This document shows positions 18,790 through 30,467 of a stretch of DNA of 64,000 nt, piece after piece. The number at the start of each line of letters is the position of its first letter. Position 1 is the first letter of the stretch. The translations under genes were made by a program, and so were the position numbers. The notes under the pieces are model-generated. The model was not told where the DNA came from, did no database searches, and was given only the letters and a program-made list of their open reading frames with translations. Source of the DNA: Gigaspora rosea (lineage: Eukaryota; Glomeromycota; Glomeromycetes; Diversisporales; Gigasporaceae); assembly GCA_003550325.1 (NCBI GenBank), contig QKWP01000251.1:1-64000 (forward strand), read 5' to 3'.

Positions 18790-19150
18790 AATAGAATAAA
18801 AGTTTAAGGCATATATATGCGTTGCCATTACTGCCACTAACAGCTTGAAATTATTGTCTACTTTTAGGAATAAACCATTTTTGGTTTTTGTATTAAAAGC
18901 ATATACTACATTGTAATTACTTGCTGAGCCATTGCCTCTTACACATGCACTTGCAAATGCAGATCTGGTACAATTGGTGAAAGATCGGTCCATTCTGGTT
19001 GTTTAGTGTCTATACTTACATCAATATAAAAACTATCTGTTGCTTGTACAATAATATCGCTACCAAAGAAATAGAGCTTATTTCTTACAAAAACGGAACT
19101 TTGACTAAAATGCTCAAGTGATGCAAAATTTACTACTGTTGTTCAAGAAA
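18790..19150 (-). pseudogene. Kelch/galactose-oxidase-like repeat fragment
   Basis: On the minus strand from about 19,142, one frame reads SSVFVRNKLYFFG, then FYIDVS and WTDLSP. That is the beta-blade pattern of kelch proteins common in these fungi. The frame hits a stop near 18,947, but the blade continues in the next frame (RSAFASACVRGNG...VVYAFNTKTKNG) to about 18,800. With no start, no neighbouring exons and one frameshift, this is a relic of about one and a half blades. It lies just downstream of the permease, tail to tail. Confidence 0.5.
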
Positions 19151-19400
19151 AAAATTTTGAGAAAAAAATTCATTTTGAATTAATAGTAAATATTTCAAAA
19201 TTGAATGGTATGAACATCCGTATGAACATACTGCAGTACTGGGGAAGACTATGTTAGCAACTATATATTACAGTTTTTTCGATGATAGATTATTACATCT
19301 AATGTTTTTACTATATTATTAAATAAGTGATCTCTTCTAAATGATTCGACTTATTATAAAGTCATGGAATTCCTTGAAACTTCTAATGTGGTTTATTATT

Positions 19401-19549
19401 GCGCTTTTCAAATTACTGTGATCAGTGATTTTCATACATCACACCGGAAATCAGTATCTAAAAAAATGTAATACATGATTGGCTAAAATTTTTTTTTCTA
19501 GATTTCTGATTTTTGGTGTGATATATGAAATCCCAATTTGAAAAGCGCA
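19401..19549. mobile_element. Small palindromic MITE
   Basis: The ends form an inverted pair, GCGCTTTTCAAATT at 19401-19414 and AATTTGAAAAGCGC near 19,536-19,549. Inner arms are also complementary (ACATCACACC...GGTGTGATATATGA). The total is about 150 bp with no coding sequence. No clear target duplication was identified. Confidence 0.5.
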
Positions 19550-20198
19550 GTAAATTTCTAAGAATAAACTATTGTACGTTTGGATGTTCTAACTTTCATC
19601 AATTAGAGCGAAATAACTATATCTTAAAACATACAAATTCAAATTTTAATTAGACCTTTGCAAAAAATCAAACGTAGTTGCGTATTTGATCGAAAGAAAT
19701 TTGAAAAATATGTACAATAGTTATGTAAATTCTTTAGAATATATGCTTCATTATAATTAAATTAATATGTTCGATTTATTAATCTTTAATTTTGCTGATA
19801 ATCTGATCATAGGAAAATCACATAGTTGACATAGTTTTGATTATGTAAATTAACAAAAAGTGATAAATTAATAAATCATATTCGTAATTATTTTAACTCT
19901 ATTTTGCTGTAAAATATAGTCTAAAAATTTAATTAATAATAAACATCGCCACATAATTTACCTCAGCCTTGCTAGTTTAGTAATAAATAACTATATATTG
20001 AAGTATTATTGAATAAAGAATCTGATTGGCTAATTTTGATTAGAAAAACAAATCAGATTATTTGTTGAGTAAGCTTCAGGCTTTAAATTTATAAACAAAA
20101 GACTCAGCTCCTGATCAGCAGAATACAAATTGTTATCGTCATGCAATCTTTAATCTTGTGGCGCACGTAATTACCGTATAGCGTGGACTAGTCTGCAT

Positions 20199-21265
20199 TA
20201 GGGCTGTAAATCGATTCTAAAAATTAGAATCGATGATCGAATCCCTAAAATCGTTTTAGAATCGATGATCGAATCTTTTGATTTGTCATACTGAGCTTTA
20301 ATTTGTTTTGTACTGTTAATGCTATAAGTTATTTATAAATTATATAAATTTAATTTTTTATTTAATGTATAAAAAAGTAATAAATAGAATAATTATATAA
20401 AATAAAATATAAATTAAAAAATTGTGGAGAAAAAAGCGAATGCTAAAAAAAACTCCACTCTAAAATCAAAATATTTTTAATCTATCATCTTCATTTAATT
20501 TATTATTTTCACTTAATGAAGTATTTTGTTGTTTTTCAAGTTGACGACGTTTAGCTCTTGTTGTGGTAGCCATATTAATACGAACAAAAAATAAGCTCTC
20601 AATTAAATTATTTGTATCGAATATTTATATATTTAAAAACTATTATAAAAAATAGAGTACATTCGATAATTAAAATCTTTATGCTTACTATTTGTATTCA
20701 GCCATTTTACACTTACGGACTATTACAATGTTTAATAAATATTCTTTGCTTTTAGATATATAAGAAAATATAATGCTGTGTTGTTATTAAAAACAATAAG
20801 ACACATAAGCCTATCATTTGTACTAAGCCATTCTATAATATTTATTTAATACTGTCGCTAAGTTTTATTATTCTCGGTTTTTTTGATAAGCACATAAAAA
20901 ATATAAACGGTTGTATTTGTTACTATTTAACTTATTATTTTTCAAAGCCTCTATAGCTATCTGAAATCACATCGTTGTAGCTTATTAAAAATTATAAGGC
21001 GTATTATGTTTTTTTAAACTTTAAGCCTATTGTTTTCAATAATAAACATAGCTTTATATTTTTTACACATACACTTAAAACGAAGAGAATATTTAACAAA
21101 AATTTATGCATTTAAATATTTATTAATATAAAACGATTATATATTTAGAATCGATTTCAGAATATTTAATCGTTTGTAAAAATTAAAACGATTATACAGA
21201 ATGAGAATCGATTCTAATTCGATTAACGATTAAAACGATTATTATAGAATCGATTTACAGCCCTA
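20199..21265. mobile_element. Non-autonomous hAT-like element, 1,067 bp, 8-bp target duplication
   Basis: The terminal inverted repeats begin TAGGGCTGTAAATCGATTCT and end with the complement (CGATTTACAGCCCTA). The flanks are an exact GTCTGCAT duplication (20191-20198 and 21266-21273). TAGGG-type ends with 8-bp duplications are the hAT signature. Internal subterminal repeats of GAATCGAT / AATCGATT occur at both ends. Only a 35-codon relic frame remains inside. Confidence 0.85.
20466..20573 (-). pseudogene. 35-residue start of a hAT transposase
   Basis: A minus-strand ATG at 20573 opens a short polar frame (Thr-, Arg-, Lys-, Gln- and Asn-rich) ending TGA at 20468-20466. It lies inside the hAT-like element and likely is the surviving 5' end of its transposase. 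Attribution is by position only. Confidence 0.35.
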
Positions 21266-22103
21266 GTCTGCATATACTTTAATTATAGTCAGGGATACTA
21301 AAAGGATTAAATTGCACTATATGAAAGTTAAACTTGTCATTGGATTTCAATTATAACTGTCGATTTAATATCTGATATACAGTATATCTATAAAAAAAAT
21401 TTATTATAAGAAATATAAGTGGATACTGGGATATTTTACACTCAAAATGCTATCATTTTTCAATCATATCGTCATATTTTCGATAATTGAGTTCTCATTA
21501 AATTAGTTTAAACCTTTCTGTGCCTTTTTTGATTGGTCTGATGAGTTATTAGGGTGATTGTTTGATTTAGCGAGGGTCTATTCTGCACGATTCTACTAAA
21601 TTATCTTAAAACTCATTAGAATATTGCCTAATGTATTAGCCTGGGCCTACTGAGACATGTGGTTTGAAATTGTTATTGTTTATACGGTTTTAATTACTCA
21701 TGTGAGCAAAGCTGCAAAGCATCTTATGGCCTTTGAATTCATAAGATTGGATTGGCGTAAGTTGTTCAGAAGCATTTAAATGATTTACGATGTAATATCG
21801 TCACGGGTAATTTTATCCGTAACATATGATCGTGAGCTAAAATGTGGCTCGGAATTGAGTGTTAGTGGCTTGGGATTCAAACCAAATATTTATTATTTTT
21901 TGGCTTCAAAAATGTAAATAAATTGTGGGCGGATGTTCAGAACGGGGGATTGTAAATGGACTAGGGCATTATAAAAGTAGAAAAGATAGGTTTTGGTTTG
22001 GATAAACCATCATAAAGGGATTCAAAGCTAGGAAGCACATAGATGAAGCCACTGTGAAGCCTAATAAAGATACCTATCCGGTCTAAAAAGACCGGACCTA
22101 GAC

Positions 22104-24461
22104 TAGTGTTTCGGACGAAATCCATTTTCAAAATCCGAAAGGCGAAACCGAAATGCTCCCAAAGGCGAAATAAATCCGAAATTTCCGAAATTTCCGTAAT
22201 TTCCGAAATGGGCGAAAACTTCCGAAACCTGGCGAAACCTCCGAAACCCGGCGAAACCGAAATGGCGAAATCTCCGAAACTTTTTCGATTTTTTTTTTTA
22301 CTTTTTTGGAATTCACTATTGTTCTATTATTTTTCTTGTACGCAGAATCTATCTCTTAATACAGTGCATAGGCAAATTTGCTTGCAAAAACATAGTAATA
22401 TATGAAATATACATAAAGTACGAAGAAATAATACTAGGTAAAATAACAATTTATATATTAAAATATTTATTTAAAATTACAGAATTTTAATCCTTTAACT
22501 CTAATTATTTCAACATTAAAGAACCTAATTGTGATATGTGTCTTCGAAAAAATTTTATATAAGAAAATTTAGGCCACGCAAAATTAATTTTTCGTTTTGC
22601 ATAACTCGCCGACTCAATTTTTCCAATTTTTTTTTTTAAATTCCTATTGTTCCATTTTTGCCAATTAATTTTTTCTCCGGTGTCACCCGATGACGAACTT
22701 ACTTTCCGGAATTACCCGACATGTCCAATAAAAAAAAAAATCTAAAATTTCTGATTCCATGTTATGCAAGCCGAAGAACTAACTTTGCATTACCTTAGAT
22801 GTGAACATGAATGAATTTAGACCACGCAAAGTTAATTTTTTTTTTTAAAAAAAAAAATCCGACCGCCAACCGGAATTTTGAAACCCAGGTTATGCAAAAC
22901 GAAAAATTAACTTTGCGTGTCCTTAAGCATGATGGACAATCGTGGTAGTACAAACTTCCAAACTTGAAATTTGTGACTCAGGACCGATCTGTCCAATAAA
23001 AGTACAGGGATGATCGATCACATGAAATTAAACAATTGGTCATATCCGTACACGTGATAATTGGCCAATCAATTTTTATAAAATTACAATAACGTTCGAA
23101 AAAACTTTATTTACTAAATCAAAGATATCTCACGATCCAACAGTCAGAATTTGACGAAACTTATACCAATCGATTCGTATCATTGAGACGAATCGAATGG
23201 TATAAAATTCAACAAATTCTATCCACTGGAACGTGAGATATTAACGATATTATAACCCCTTGTTCGCTTATATATTTTTTAATAAAATTTTATTTTTAAA
23301 CGCGTGTATATTGTTTCTACTTAATCTATCCAATAAATATATCTTGCTAATCGTTTCTAAATCGTTTCTATTTGAATTTAAATTGTAGTAGTTAAAATAT
23401 TTAAAATTTAACTTACAAAATAACGTATTCATTTATAATATAACTTTTAGATTTAAACCATATAAAAACGTGTTAACTTATCTTTTTATCCTGTTTTTTG
23501 TATAAGAACTACTTCAGGTTTGTTATTGCTTTTTCTAAAAAGTATTAGAACTTAGTTTCATGTTACTTACGTTTAGTTTTAACACCAAAAAACCTTTTTT
23601 TGTTCGAATTATGAATTCAACTACCTTTGATCTCTTATAAAATTCACCTCTAATAAAACTTCTTGAATATTGAGATTATTTTTGATTAATTTTAATACAA
23701 GGTGGGTTACGTGGAGGTCTTTTTCTAGCTTTCTTTTTAGAACAGATTTAATTGATAGGTTTCAAAAAATCACAAGAATACGAAGTACTTTAAACTGTAT
23801 AAAAAGTTAAAAAAATTTTTTTATTAAATTGGCTAAGCCACAATGTCGATCATCCAAATTCGGGTTTGTCCACCATGCTGTGTCCTTATAAGAAAAATTA
23901 TTGTAGGATCTATCAATACACAATACTGTCATCCTGCGCGTTATCCATCACGTGATGCATGGGATAATTCGGGCCAATACCATAATTCCGGCTGAAATTT
24001 ACAGATTTCCGGTAAACAATCCTGCGAATCACGTGCAGATCACGCGCGTGATCCCGCATCCCGCGCGGGATTTTTGGAAAAATTGGATAAATTGCAAATT
24101 GCCCATCACTAAATAAATATTAGATAAGTTTATTAGCATTAGATTATTTAATAAATAAAGGAAATGATAATTTATCGTTATTGCTTTTGTGGGATCTGTT
24201 CACACCATCCCTGAATTGAACTCATACTCCATTTCACTATGCTCCAGGTATTTTTTCCAATAAAATTTCTAATATTTGATTTCGAAACTTTCACTAGGTT
24301 TCGGTTTTGCCAAATTTCGGTCATTTCGCCAGATTTCGGACATTTCGCCAGTTTCGCCAGTTTCGGAATTATCGGATTTGAGGTCTTTGGGGTGAAACAT
24401 ATTTCGACCTATTTTGGGAAATTTCGCCTGGGCGAAATATATAATTTCGCCCGAAACTCTA
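22104..24461. mobile_element. 2.36-kb non-autonomous DNA transposon with GGCGAAA arrays and a 9-bp target duplication
   Basis: The left end TAGTGTTTCGGACGAAAT is matched by ATTTCGCCCGAAACTCTA at the right. The flanks are an exact GACCTAGAC at 22095-22103 and 24462-24470. Nine bases suggest a Mutator-like element, though 8 bp plus one chance match (hAT) is possible. Both ends carry about 180 bp of short repeats, GGCGAAA/CCGAAA on the left and their complements on the right, likely transposase binding sites. No transposase ORF is left inside, and two MITEs have inserted near 22.6-22.9 kb. Confidence 0.75.
22569..22926. mobile_element. Two adjacent MITEs of one family
   Basis: Copy 1 spans about 22,569-22,798 and copy 2 about 22,818-22,926. 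Both start near TTAG(G/A)CCACGCAAA and end with the complement (TTTGC(G/A)T..CCTTA). Inner arms carry ATTAATTTTTCGTTTTGCAT or variants. Copy 2 is mainly arms with A/T runs between. No coding capacity is seen. Confidence 0.6.
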
Positions 24462-24470
24462 GACCTAGAC

Positions 24471-26340
24471 TAAAGGATGTAAATAAGTTATTGATGTAAA
24501 TTGAAAGTATAAACATTTGCTTTTAATAAAGTTTTCAGACTTTAATTTTTTGGTTTCATTCTTAATTATCATTCCGCATTGAATACATATTATATCAGGA
24601 ATGCTCTAACCATCTGCGTCTGTTTAGAATTTCATTGCAACATAAGATGATTTGGGAACTACAAAATTCGATTTCATATATACTGTATATTGAAGTTGAG
24701 TATATAGCTTTACTAAAATTTAAATAATCGATGAGGAATCAAGCAAATTCTTTATTGTTAATCCTAAATTATACACAGGTATAGACAGACCCAGCCACCC
24801 TAAATAGTAACGACTATTAAAATAATAAAAATGTTATTCATATCAAATATTCGGTACTCATTATACAATTTTTTTTTTAATACATCGAGACTATATTTGT
24901 TTTAATATGTTGTAATAATAAATAAATTTTCTTGTTTTAAAATTGTCACGGAAATTATGCCTTGATCAAAGTCTTCAAATCTTATTGCACCTTCTTGATT
25001 ATTTATTTATGAAATTTGAAGTTCAATTTCAATATTCTTGCTCGTCAAAGGCATGCTATGGTAATTTAGTCAACTTCTAAACATAAATGGAATTATCATC
25101 AGTTAATATTCTTATGTGCCCCTACGCCGCACATAAGTGTCGTAACCAACCACATTCAAGTTACGTCCTTTAAATAATTTTATCAGATTAATAAGGAGGC
25201 TTAACTATTCATGATTATAATAAGACATGCACCGTTACTCAACTTTATATTTCATTGATTCACTCTACATCATAATCCATCTTGATTTTTGAAAATACCG
25301 ATCGCTTTTAGCCCGTGACACTATTTGCCTTATCGTGAACTTTTTTGCTTTCCTAAGTGTCGAACACGTTCATCACTGAGACTAAGAGTCCAGCTAGACA
25401 CCTGGGAATAACTGTAAACAAAGTTTCCAGCTTTTCCTATACGTATAATAATCTAAGCTAAACAGGAAATTGAACAACGGTCATAACTTTAAACAAAAAG
25501 GTTATATCATTAAGGAAAGTACATAACCAATCCTTTCTCTAGAATCAGCAGACCTTAAATGAGCCGTAGGCAACCTTCTATTCCAGCTTTTCCTATTTGC
25601 CTATAAATATTAATGAGCAAAATATAGTGAACTTTCCAAAAAGAAAGCAAACGATCTAAAGCGTCATCATAACTATTGACTAAGAGTCCAGCTTGACACC
25701 CAGGATAGCTGTAAACAAAATTTTCAGCTTTTCCCTACTCGTATATAAATATAAGCTAATGTCATGGACTGTTACCCGAAGCTCATCTAAAAAAAAAAAA
25801 AATAAAAAATAACTAACAGCACGTATTACATGTATAATGTTGGAGGCAAACTGGGTCTGGGTGCACAAAAGAAATTGAACAAAATACACACACAAAACAC
25901 AACAAACGATAAGGCCAATAATCAGAGGTGTATCGATTTGGCAAGGTAAGGCACTATTGAACTTAGGTTTAGTTGAGTTTTTATTTAAGAAGGAAACTAA
26001 AGGTACACAATTTTTATTCAAATTAATTTCAGACACTTTCGAACACTTTACAAAAGAACTAAATTTTACTCTATTTATAGAACTTATCAAAAGAAACAAA
26101 AAGAAGAAAATCGAAAGAAAAGGAAGAAAAGGCTATCACGCCATATCTTACACATTTTCAACTGACTACCAATTTCAGTTAAGGTCAATCACGGAAGTAT
26201 GCACTTAATTTCACTGCCTCTAAATTTTCATCGTGAAAATTATGACACGGCCTCACGCTATACCCGATTTGGCCTTGCAGGAAATTAATTTTAAAATCAC
26301 GATTTAAATGATTTTTTCCATTTCTGGCATTTTTCTATCA
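24471..26340. other. Intergenic, AT-rich, with an 80-bp direct repeat
   Basis: No convincing gene was found. The block ACTAAGAGTCCAGCT(A/T)GACAC followed by a CAGCTTTTCC motif occurs at 25,381-25,460 and again at 25,679-25,755, 298 bp apart, with a third partial CAGCTTTTCC copy near 25,582. The 139-residue minus ORF at 26099-25680 crosses the second copy and an A/T run and is probably spurious. Confidence 0.45.
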
Positions 26341-26699
26341 TTAGGACAACTTCCTTAAACAAAGGGCGCCTTTCTTCTGATTATTCTTTTGATTACTTGT
26401 TCTTATTAAATTGTTCCAGGTCTTGATTTGATCCTTCTTCGATCTTTTTTTCTTGCTGATTTCTTCGTGATAACGGCAGAACTTTGATCCAGTTCGAGGC
26501 TTAGGACACGGGGCTTGGGTATGGGACCATGGGAACTTCTTCGTAATACTAGAACCAGGACCAGGTGCGGGAAAGTTTTTTTTTTAAACGTGACTGCCCT
26601 ATGAATCACGGGTGTCACGAGAATTTGATGTTCCGAAGTCACATGTATACCGGCGGCTCTTTCGGTCGGATATATGATTATCACGGGATTCCGGTCTAC
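26341..26699 (-). pseudogene. Terminal exon of an unknown gene with a homopolymer frameshift
   Basis: A minus-strand acceptor (TTGTTGCAG) at 26,701 precedes an open frame whose base composition is clearly richer in GC than its surroundings. The first 42 residues are open to a run of ten A at about 26,580. A different frame then stays open to TAA at 26343-26341. The second part holds a CPKPRTGSKFCRYHEE motif resembling short Cys/His zinc modules, then a Lys-rich tail. The one-base slip in the A-run may be a sequencing error. Upstream exons were not identified. Family unknown. Confidence 0.35.
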
Positions 26700-27005
26700 C
26701 TGCAACAATAAACAAAAGTTCAGCTTTTCTCTACCTATTACGCGTTTAGAAAACAATAAGAAAATGCACATTTATAAAGATCAATATATGGTCCGAAGTC
26801 ATCAAGAAAACGATAAACGAATATGTGTTCATAAAAAAAAAATAAAAATTTTTGAGAAAGGTGAATCAAACTTGAGCCATTTTTTTTATTTATATACCAA
26901 TTTCATCATGCATGCCGATATTTGTCAAAACAATCTAATTCTGGTCAATTTAAAATCGAAGTGACATTAGCCGGATGATAACTGTACATATGGGCGAATT
27001 AAAGT

Positions 27006-27161
27006 ACTTTTTTTATAAACTTGAACTTTGTATATATATTTGAGTTTAGGCTTTGGTGAAACTGGTAACTCTATTAATTCTTCACTTTTTTTATAAACTT
27101 GAACTTTGTATATATATTTGAGTTTAGGCTTTGGTGAAATTGGTAACTCTATTAATTCTTC
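27006..27161. repeat. Two tandem copies of a 78-bp unit
   Basis: The unit beginning ACTTTTTTTATAAACTTGAA repeats at 27006 and 27084 with essentially one difference (GAAACTGG versus GAAATTGG). The near identity points to recent duplication. Confidence 0.8.
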
Positions 27162-27542
27162 ACTTTCTTTTTTTTAATAGTTCACAGAACTAATTCCTTA
27201 GCCTTCACTCATAGCCAGCGAGTTATTATAAAAAAAAAAATGTCAGTCATAAATATTAAATAAATGTATACTATATTCTGTTATAATTCATAAAAAAGAT
27301 TTGTATTTAATGTTTTAAATTATAATAATTTCTTATTGGGAACTTGCTGAAGTAGAATGCAGATTAAGAACTCAATGTTTATTTATTTATTTTTTTTAAT
27401 CGACACGAAATTAGAGCTAGCATGATTTTAAAAACTTTTTTTGCTTTTAATAATCAACCATAAATTGTTAAAATTGATAAACCCGGATCAGCCCGACAAG
27501 CGAAAAATATGGAAAAGCATTAGCAAAAAATGATTTTACCTT

Positions 27543-27632
27543 GGTGCTTGGACTTTGACTCGAGTTGATCCGACCTAACTCGAGTAACTCGTTGATTCGA
27601 ATCAGGATTTTCTAACTCAAGTTATACAGATA
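27543..27632 (+). repeat. Left member of a distant inverted repeat pair
   Basis: This block runs from GGTGCTTGGACTTTGACTC, through CGACCTAACTCGAGTAA, to GATTTTCTAACTC. It is the reverse complement of 34,186-34,269 with scattered mismatches. The pair could be ends of one 6.7-kb element or two solo copies of a small element. Confidence 0.6.
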
Positions 27633-28048
27633 ACAAATTGGTAAACAATATATGAAGGAACGGAAATGATCTGGTATGAACGATTGCATAAGGCCCGTCA
27701 TTTTTCCATCGGCCCGTATCACTATTTTAAACTATAGCAAATTATCAAATAGATTGTTTAATAAATAACCTCTATATGTATAAAGCAAAGAAACATTAAG
27801 CCATTCAAAGTTGATTAGTTTGATACAGGACGCCGTTTTTTTTTTGGATTAAAAGTAAATTTTTGGAAATTTTTGGAAAATTTTGGATTTAGCCGGCATT
27901 AAGAAATTAAATTTCATAATTCAGGCCACGTTATGTGATACACATGACTTTGAATTATTGCCCAAAATTTCTCCATTCCAAAATTCTCGAAATTTTGATC
28001 ACAACCGATCAGATAAATGGTCAGATTTATTCCACTAAGTAGGGGATT

Positions 28049-28787
28049 TCACGTTGTTGGATTAGTGTCACTATTACTCTCAGATCGATTAGCTGGTAAA
28101 AAGGGTACACTAAGTTGGTATGGAGACGTAGTGAAATTTGGATTCGGGTTATAAAATAGATCATCTGCTGGTAAGAATATTGGATTTGTAGGATTCGTAT
28201 TCCTTGAAGACGTAACATCAAGCGAAATATATTGACCCAAGAAAGTAGCCTATAATATTAAATAAATATGAAAAATATTAATGAAGCGTAAATGAAGCAT
28301 AATTATTATTAAATTCACTCAAAACTTACGAAATGGCCTGTTCGTCTGAATGAACGATAACTTGATAATGCGTTAACATCGTAAAGTGGAGTATTATATT
28401 TAGAAATTACATCTGATATGCATCTTGGCATAGGATAAAACCCAGCAGGTACACTATTAGTGTATTTGATAGTTGTAGGTCCGCTAGGATTTAAGCCAAG
28501 AAAATCAGTGGGCGATGTAACAGGAGAAGAATTTTTTGACTAGATTTCAAATTAACAATTATTATTTTTGACCACATTTAAATCAAATAAAATTAAATAT
28601 TATAACTAATGAAATTATTACTTGAAATTTAGTGAACTAATTGCCCTCAGAAAAGGCTGACCTGGAGTTCCAGCGATTGGATTTATAGCATTGTTATCAT
28701 TTCCATTTGATCAACCAAGCTTTCTACGATAAATGGTAGTGAAAAACAAGCTATAAAGAGAAATATTGTTAATGACCCCGAAAACAT
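28049..28787 (-). pseudogene. Truncated animal-type haem peroxidase-like gene with signal peptide
   Basis: The minus-strand ATG at 28787 starts a signal peptide-like segment (MFSGSLTIFLFIACFS). The next coding block, in another frame and with a TGA, reads NDNNAINP..GTPGQPFLRA, resembling the NN...G.A.TP..R region of animal haem peroxidases. After an intron come GFYPMPRCISDVIS and, in the exon from about 28,251, FATFLGQYISLDVT, the position of the GQF.DHD.T distal-His motif, here lacking the His. The frame ends TGA at 28,051-28,049, far short of a full peroxidase. The gene is broken (frameshift/stop, poor splice phase, truncated C-terminus), and the family call is tentative. Confidence 0.45.
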
Positions 28788-29149
28788 TTACAAGTTTTTT
28801 TTTTTTTTTAAAAGGATAACTTTAACAACTGTAGAAGGTTAAATAGATGAAATTCTACGCTATATATAGAAATGCAAATTATTGTTACGTATAATCGACC
28901 ATTTATACAAACGAAATTAATGCAAAAATATACACACTATTATCTTAAATATTTTTTTAGTCAGCTTTATGAGTTTGTATTATTTATGCTACATCATAAG
29001 AGGAAATTTCTTTTCTTAGAAATATATACATTTCATTGAACAATAACAGATAAGGTTTAGGGATGGCATTTACGTTAACGTTAACCATGATATAACCTTT
29101 TTATCCAATATCTACTTTACCTTTTTTTTAAAAAAGGACCTGTATTAGC

Positions 29150-29830
29150 AATTTTTCAAATCAGGGTCTTGGTGTAGTAGAACCAAGTCAGATGGAAGAT
29201 TTTCAGAAGGAATGGGTCTACATTGGTGCAAGTAATAAAAAGTGAGTGGAGATACGTGCTAATAAGCCTGGCAAAAGAAAAAGAAGTATTGATATAGAAA
29301 AAACAAATTTGGGTGGTTCATATTATACTGAGATTACCCAGTAGATCTGTAGCTGTCCAGCATTTTTTACAAACTGTTTCCTGTTATACAAACATTTGGT
29401 AAGACAAGTTGTCAATATACCTAATGGAAAAAGATGATGTTGGCTCAGAAATAAGTTTGAACATTGCACAACACCTCCATTCCTTATATTAAATAACCTT
29501 GAAAACAATAATACTGCATTACTGGGTGTTCAAACTATTACTCAAGTTCCGAAACTCATGATATCGAAGCTACTTACAATATTAATATAGAAGAAGATCC
29601 AAATAAAAAGGCTCATGCTTATGTCGAATTGAATTAGGAATTGTTTACACAGGCAATCGAGCGGATCTGTTCAGAGAGATCTACCAATAATTGGTTACAT
29701 GTTAAAGTTATAATGGATTGGAGCCGCTGGTGCAAATGGAAGAGAATATTCAAGCTTAGGATGTTGAAGACACAGACAAGCAACTCATAGAATCTGTGTT
29801 TCCGAAAAAAGTTTTACAACTATATTAAAA
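29150..29830 (+). pseudogene. SWIM zinc-finger protein relic, probably MULE transposase
   Basis: Several short plus-strand pieces separated by stops read together like the C-terminal part of MULE-type transposases: MEDFQKEWVYIGASNKK, a basic spacer, then ICSCPAFFTNCFLLYKHLV at about 29,345-29,400. The last matches a SWIM CxC...C.H finger, in which the expected CKH is YKH (TGC to TAC). Stops and frame changes are frequent, so it is inactive. Confidence 0.4.
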
Positions 29831-30467
29831 ATATTTATAAATTCGAAATTATTAATCAATCTTGAAAGTAAACATGAATCTTTTAGAGCCTTACAAATAT
29901 GTTGATATCAAATAAATAAATCAATCGTAAGAACTGGCCATAAATCGGATATTTTAATCGATTATCGACATCATAAACCTTAATATATATTGTATTATTA
30001 CCTGATTGGTGAAAATCATTTAGCTGCGTCACTTGCACTTGGGCTGGTTATCGTCGTCGATTACCCCTTAATGCATGTGTGTGAATCCAGATTTCGTTTC
30101 AAATACTATAAATAGCTAAAACCTAAAATACGCCGCTACTGAATTAGTATCTTCAATGTGTTAATTGATATGTTTTTCTATGTAAAGTGATATAAGATTT
30201 TAAAATTCCTGCACAATACATACTGATCTTGCATTTTACGCTTAATGCCAAGCCAAATAAAAAAGGACAAAGATAGCACAAAATTAATTTTGCTAAGCCA
30301 AATAAAAAAGGAAAAGAAAGCAAAGACTTAATTTTTTTATTTCACTAAATTATTGTCGAGTTGACCAAAAGCTCTTAGTTAAAGTTTCTTTTTCACCAAC
30401 TTTTAATTACTATCATAACCTACATATATGTATTCTCACTTATATTTCACACAATAAAAACTTAATT

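Larger units (their letters stand above)
19840..22010 (-). repeat. Right arm of the long imperfect inverted repeat
   Basis: This is the reverse complement of 15,080-16,335. It is about 1.1 kb once the nested hAT at 20,199-21,265 is removed. The nested insertion splits the motif ACCGTATAGCGTGGAC...GCATATACTTT. The inner edge lies near 19,840 (TTAAAATAATTACGAATA partner). The outer edge fades around 22,010. Confidence 0.8.

Noticed and set aside
22106..22405. Lys/Pro-rich ORF of 99 codons
   Set aside because: Produced by the GGCGAAA/CCGAAA subterminal array of a DNA element.
25680..26099. 139-codon minus-strand ORF
   Set aside because: It crosses an A-run and a direct repeat, shows no domain and has no exon partners.
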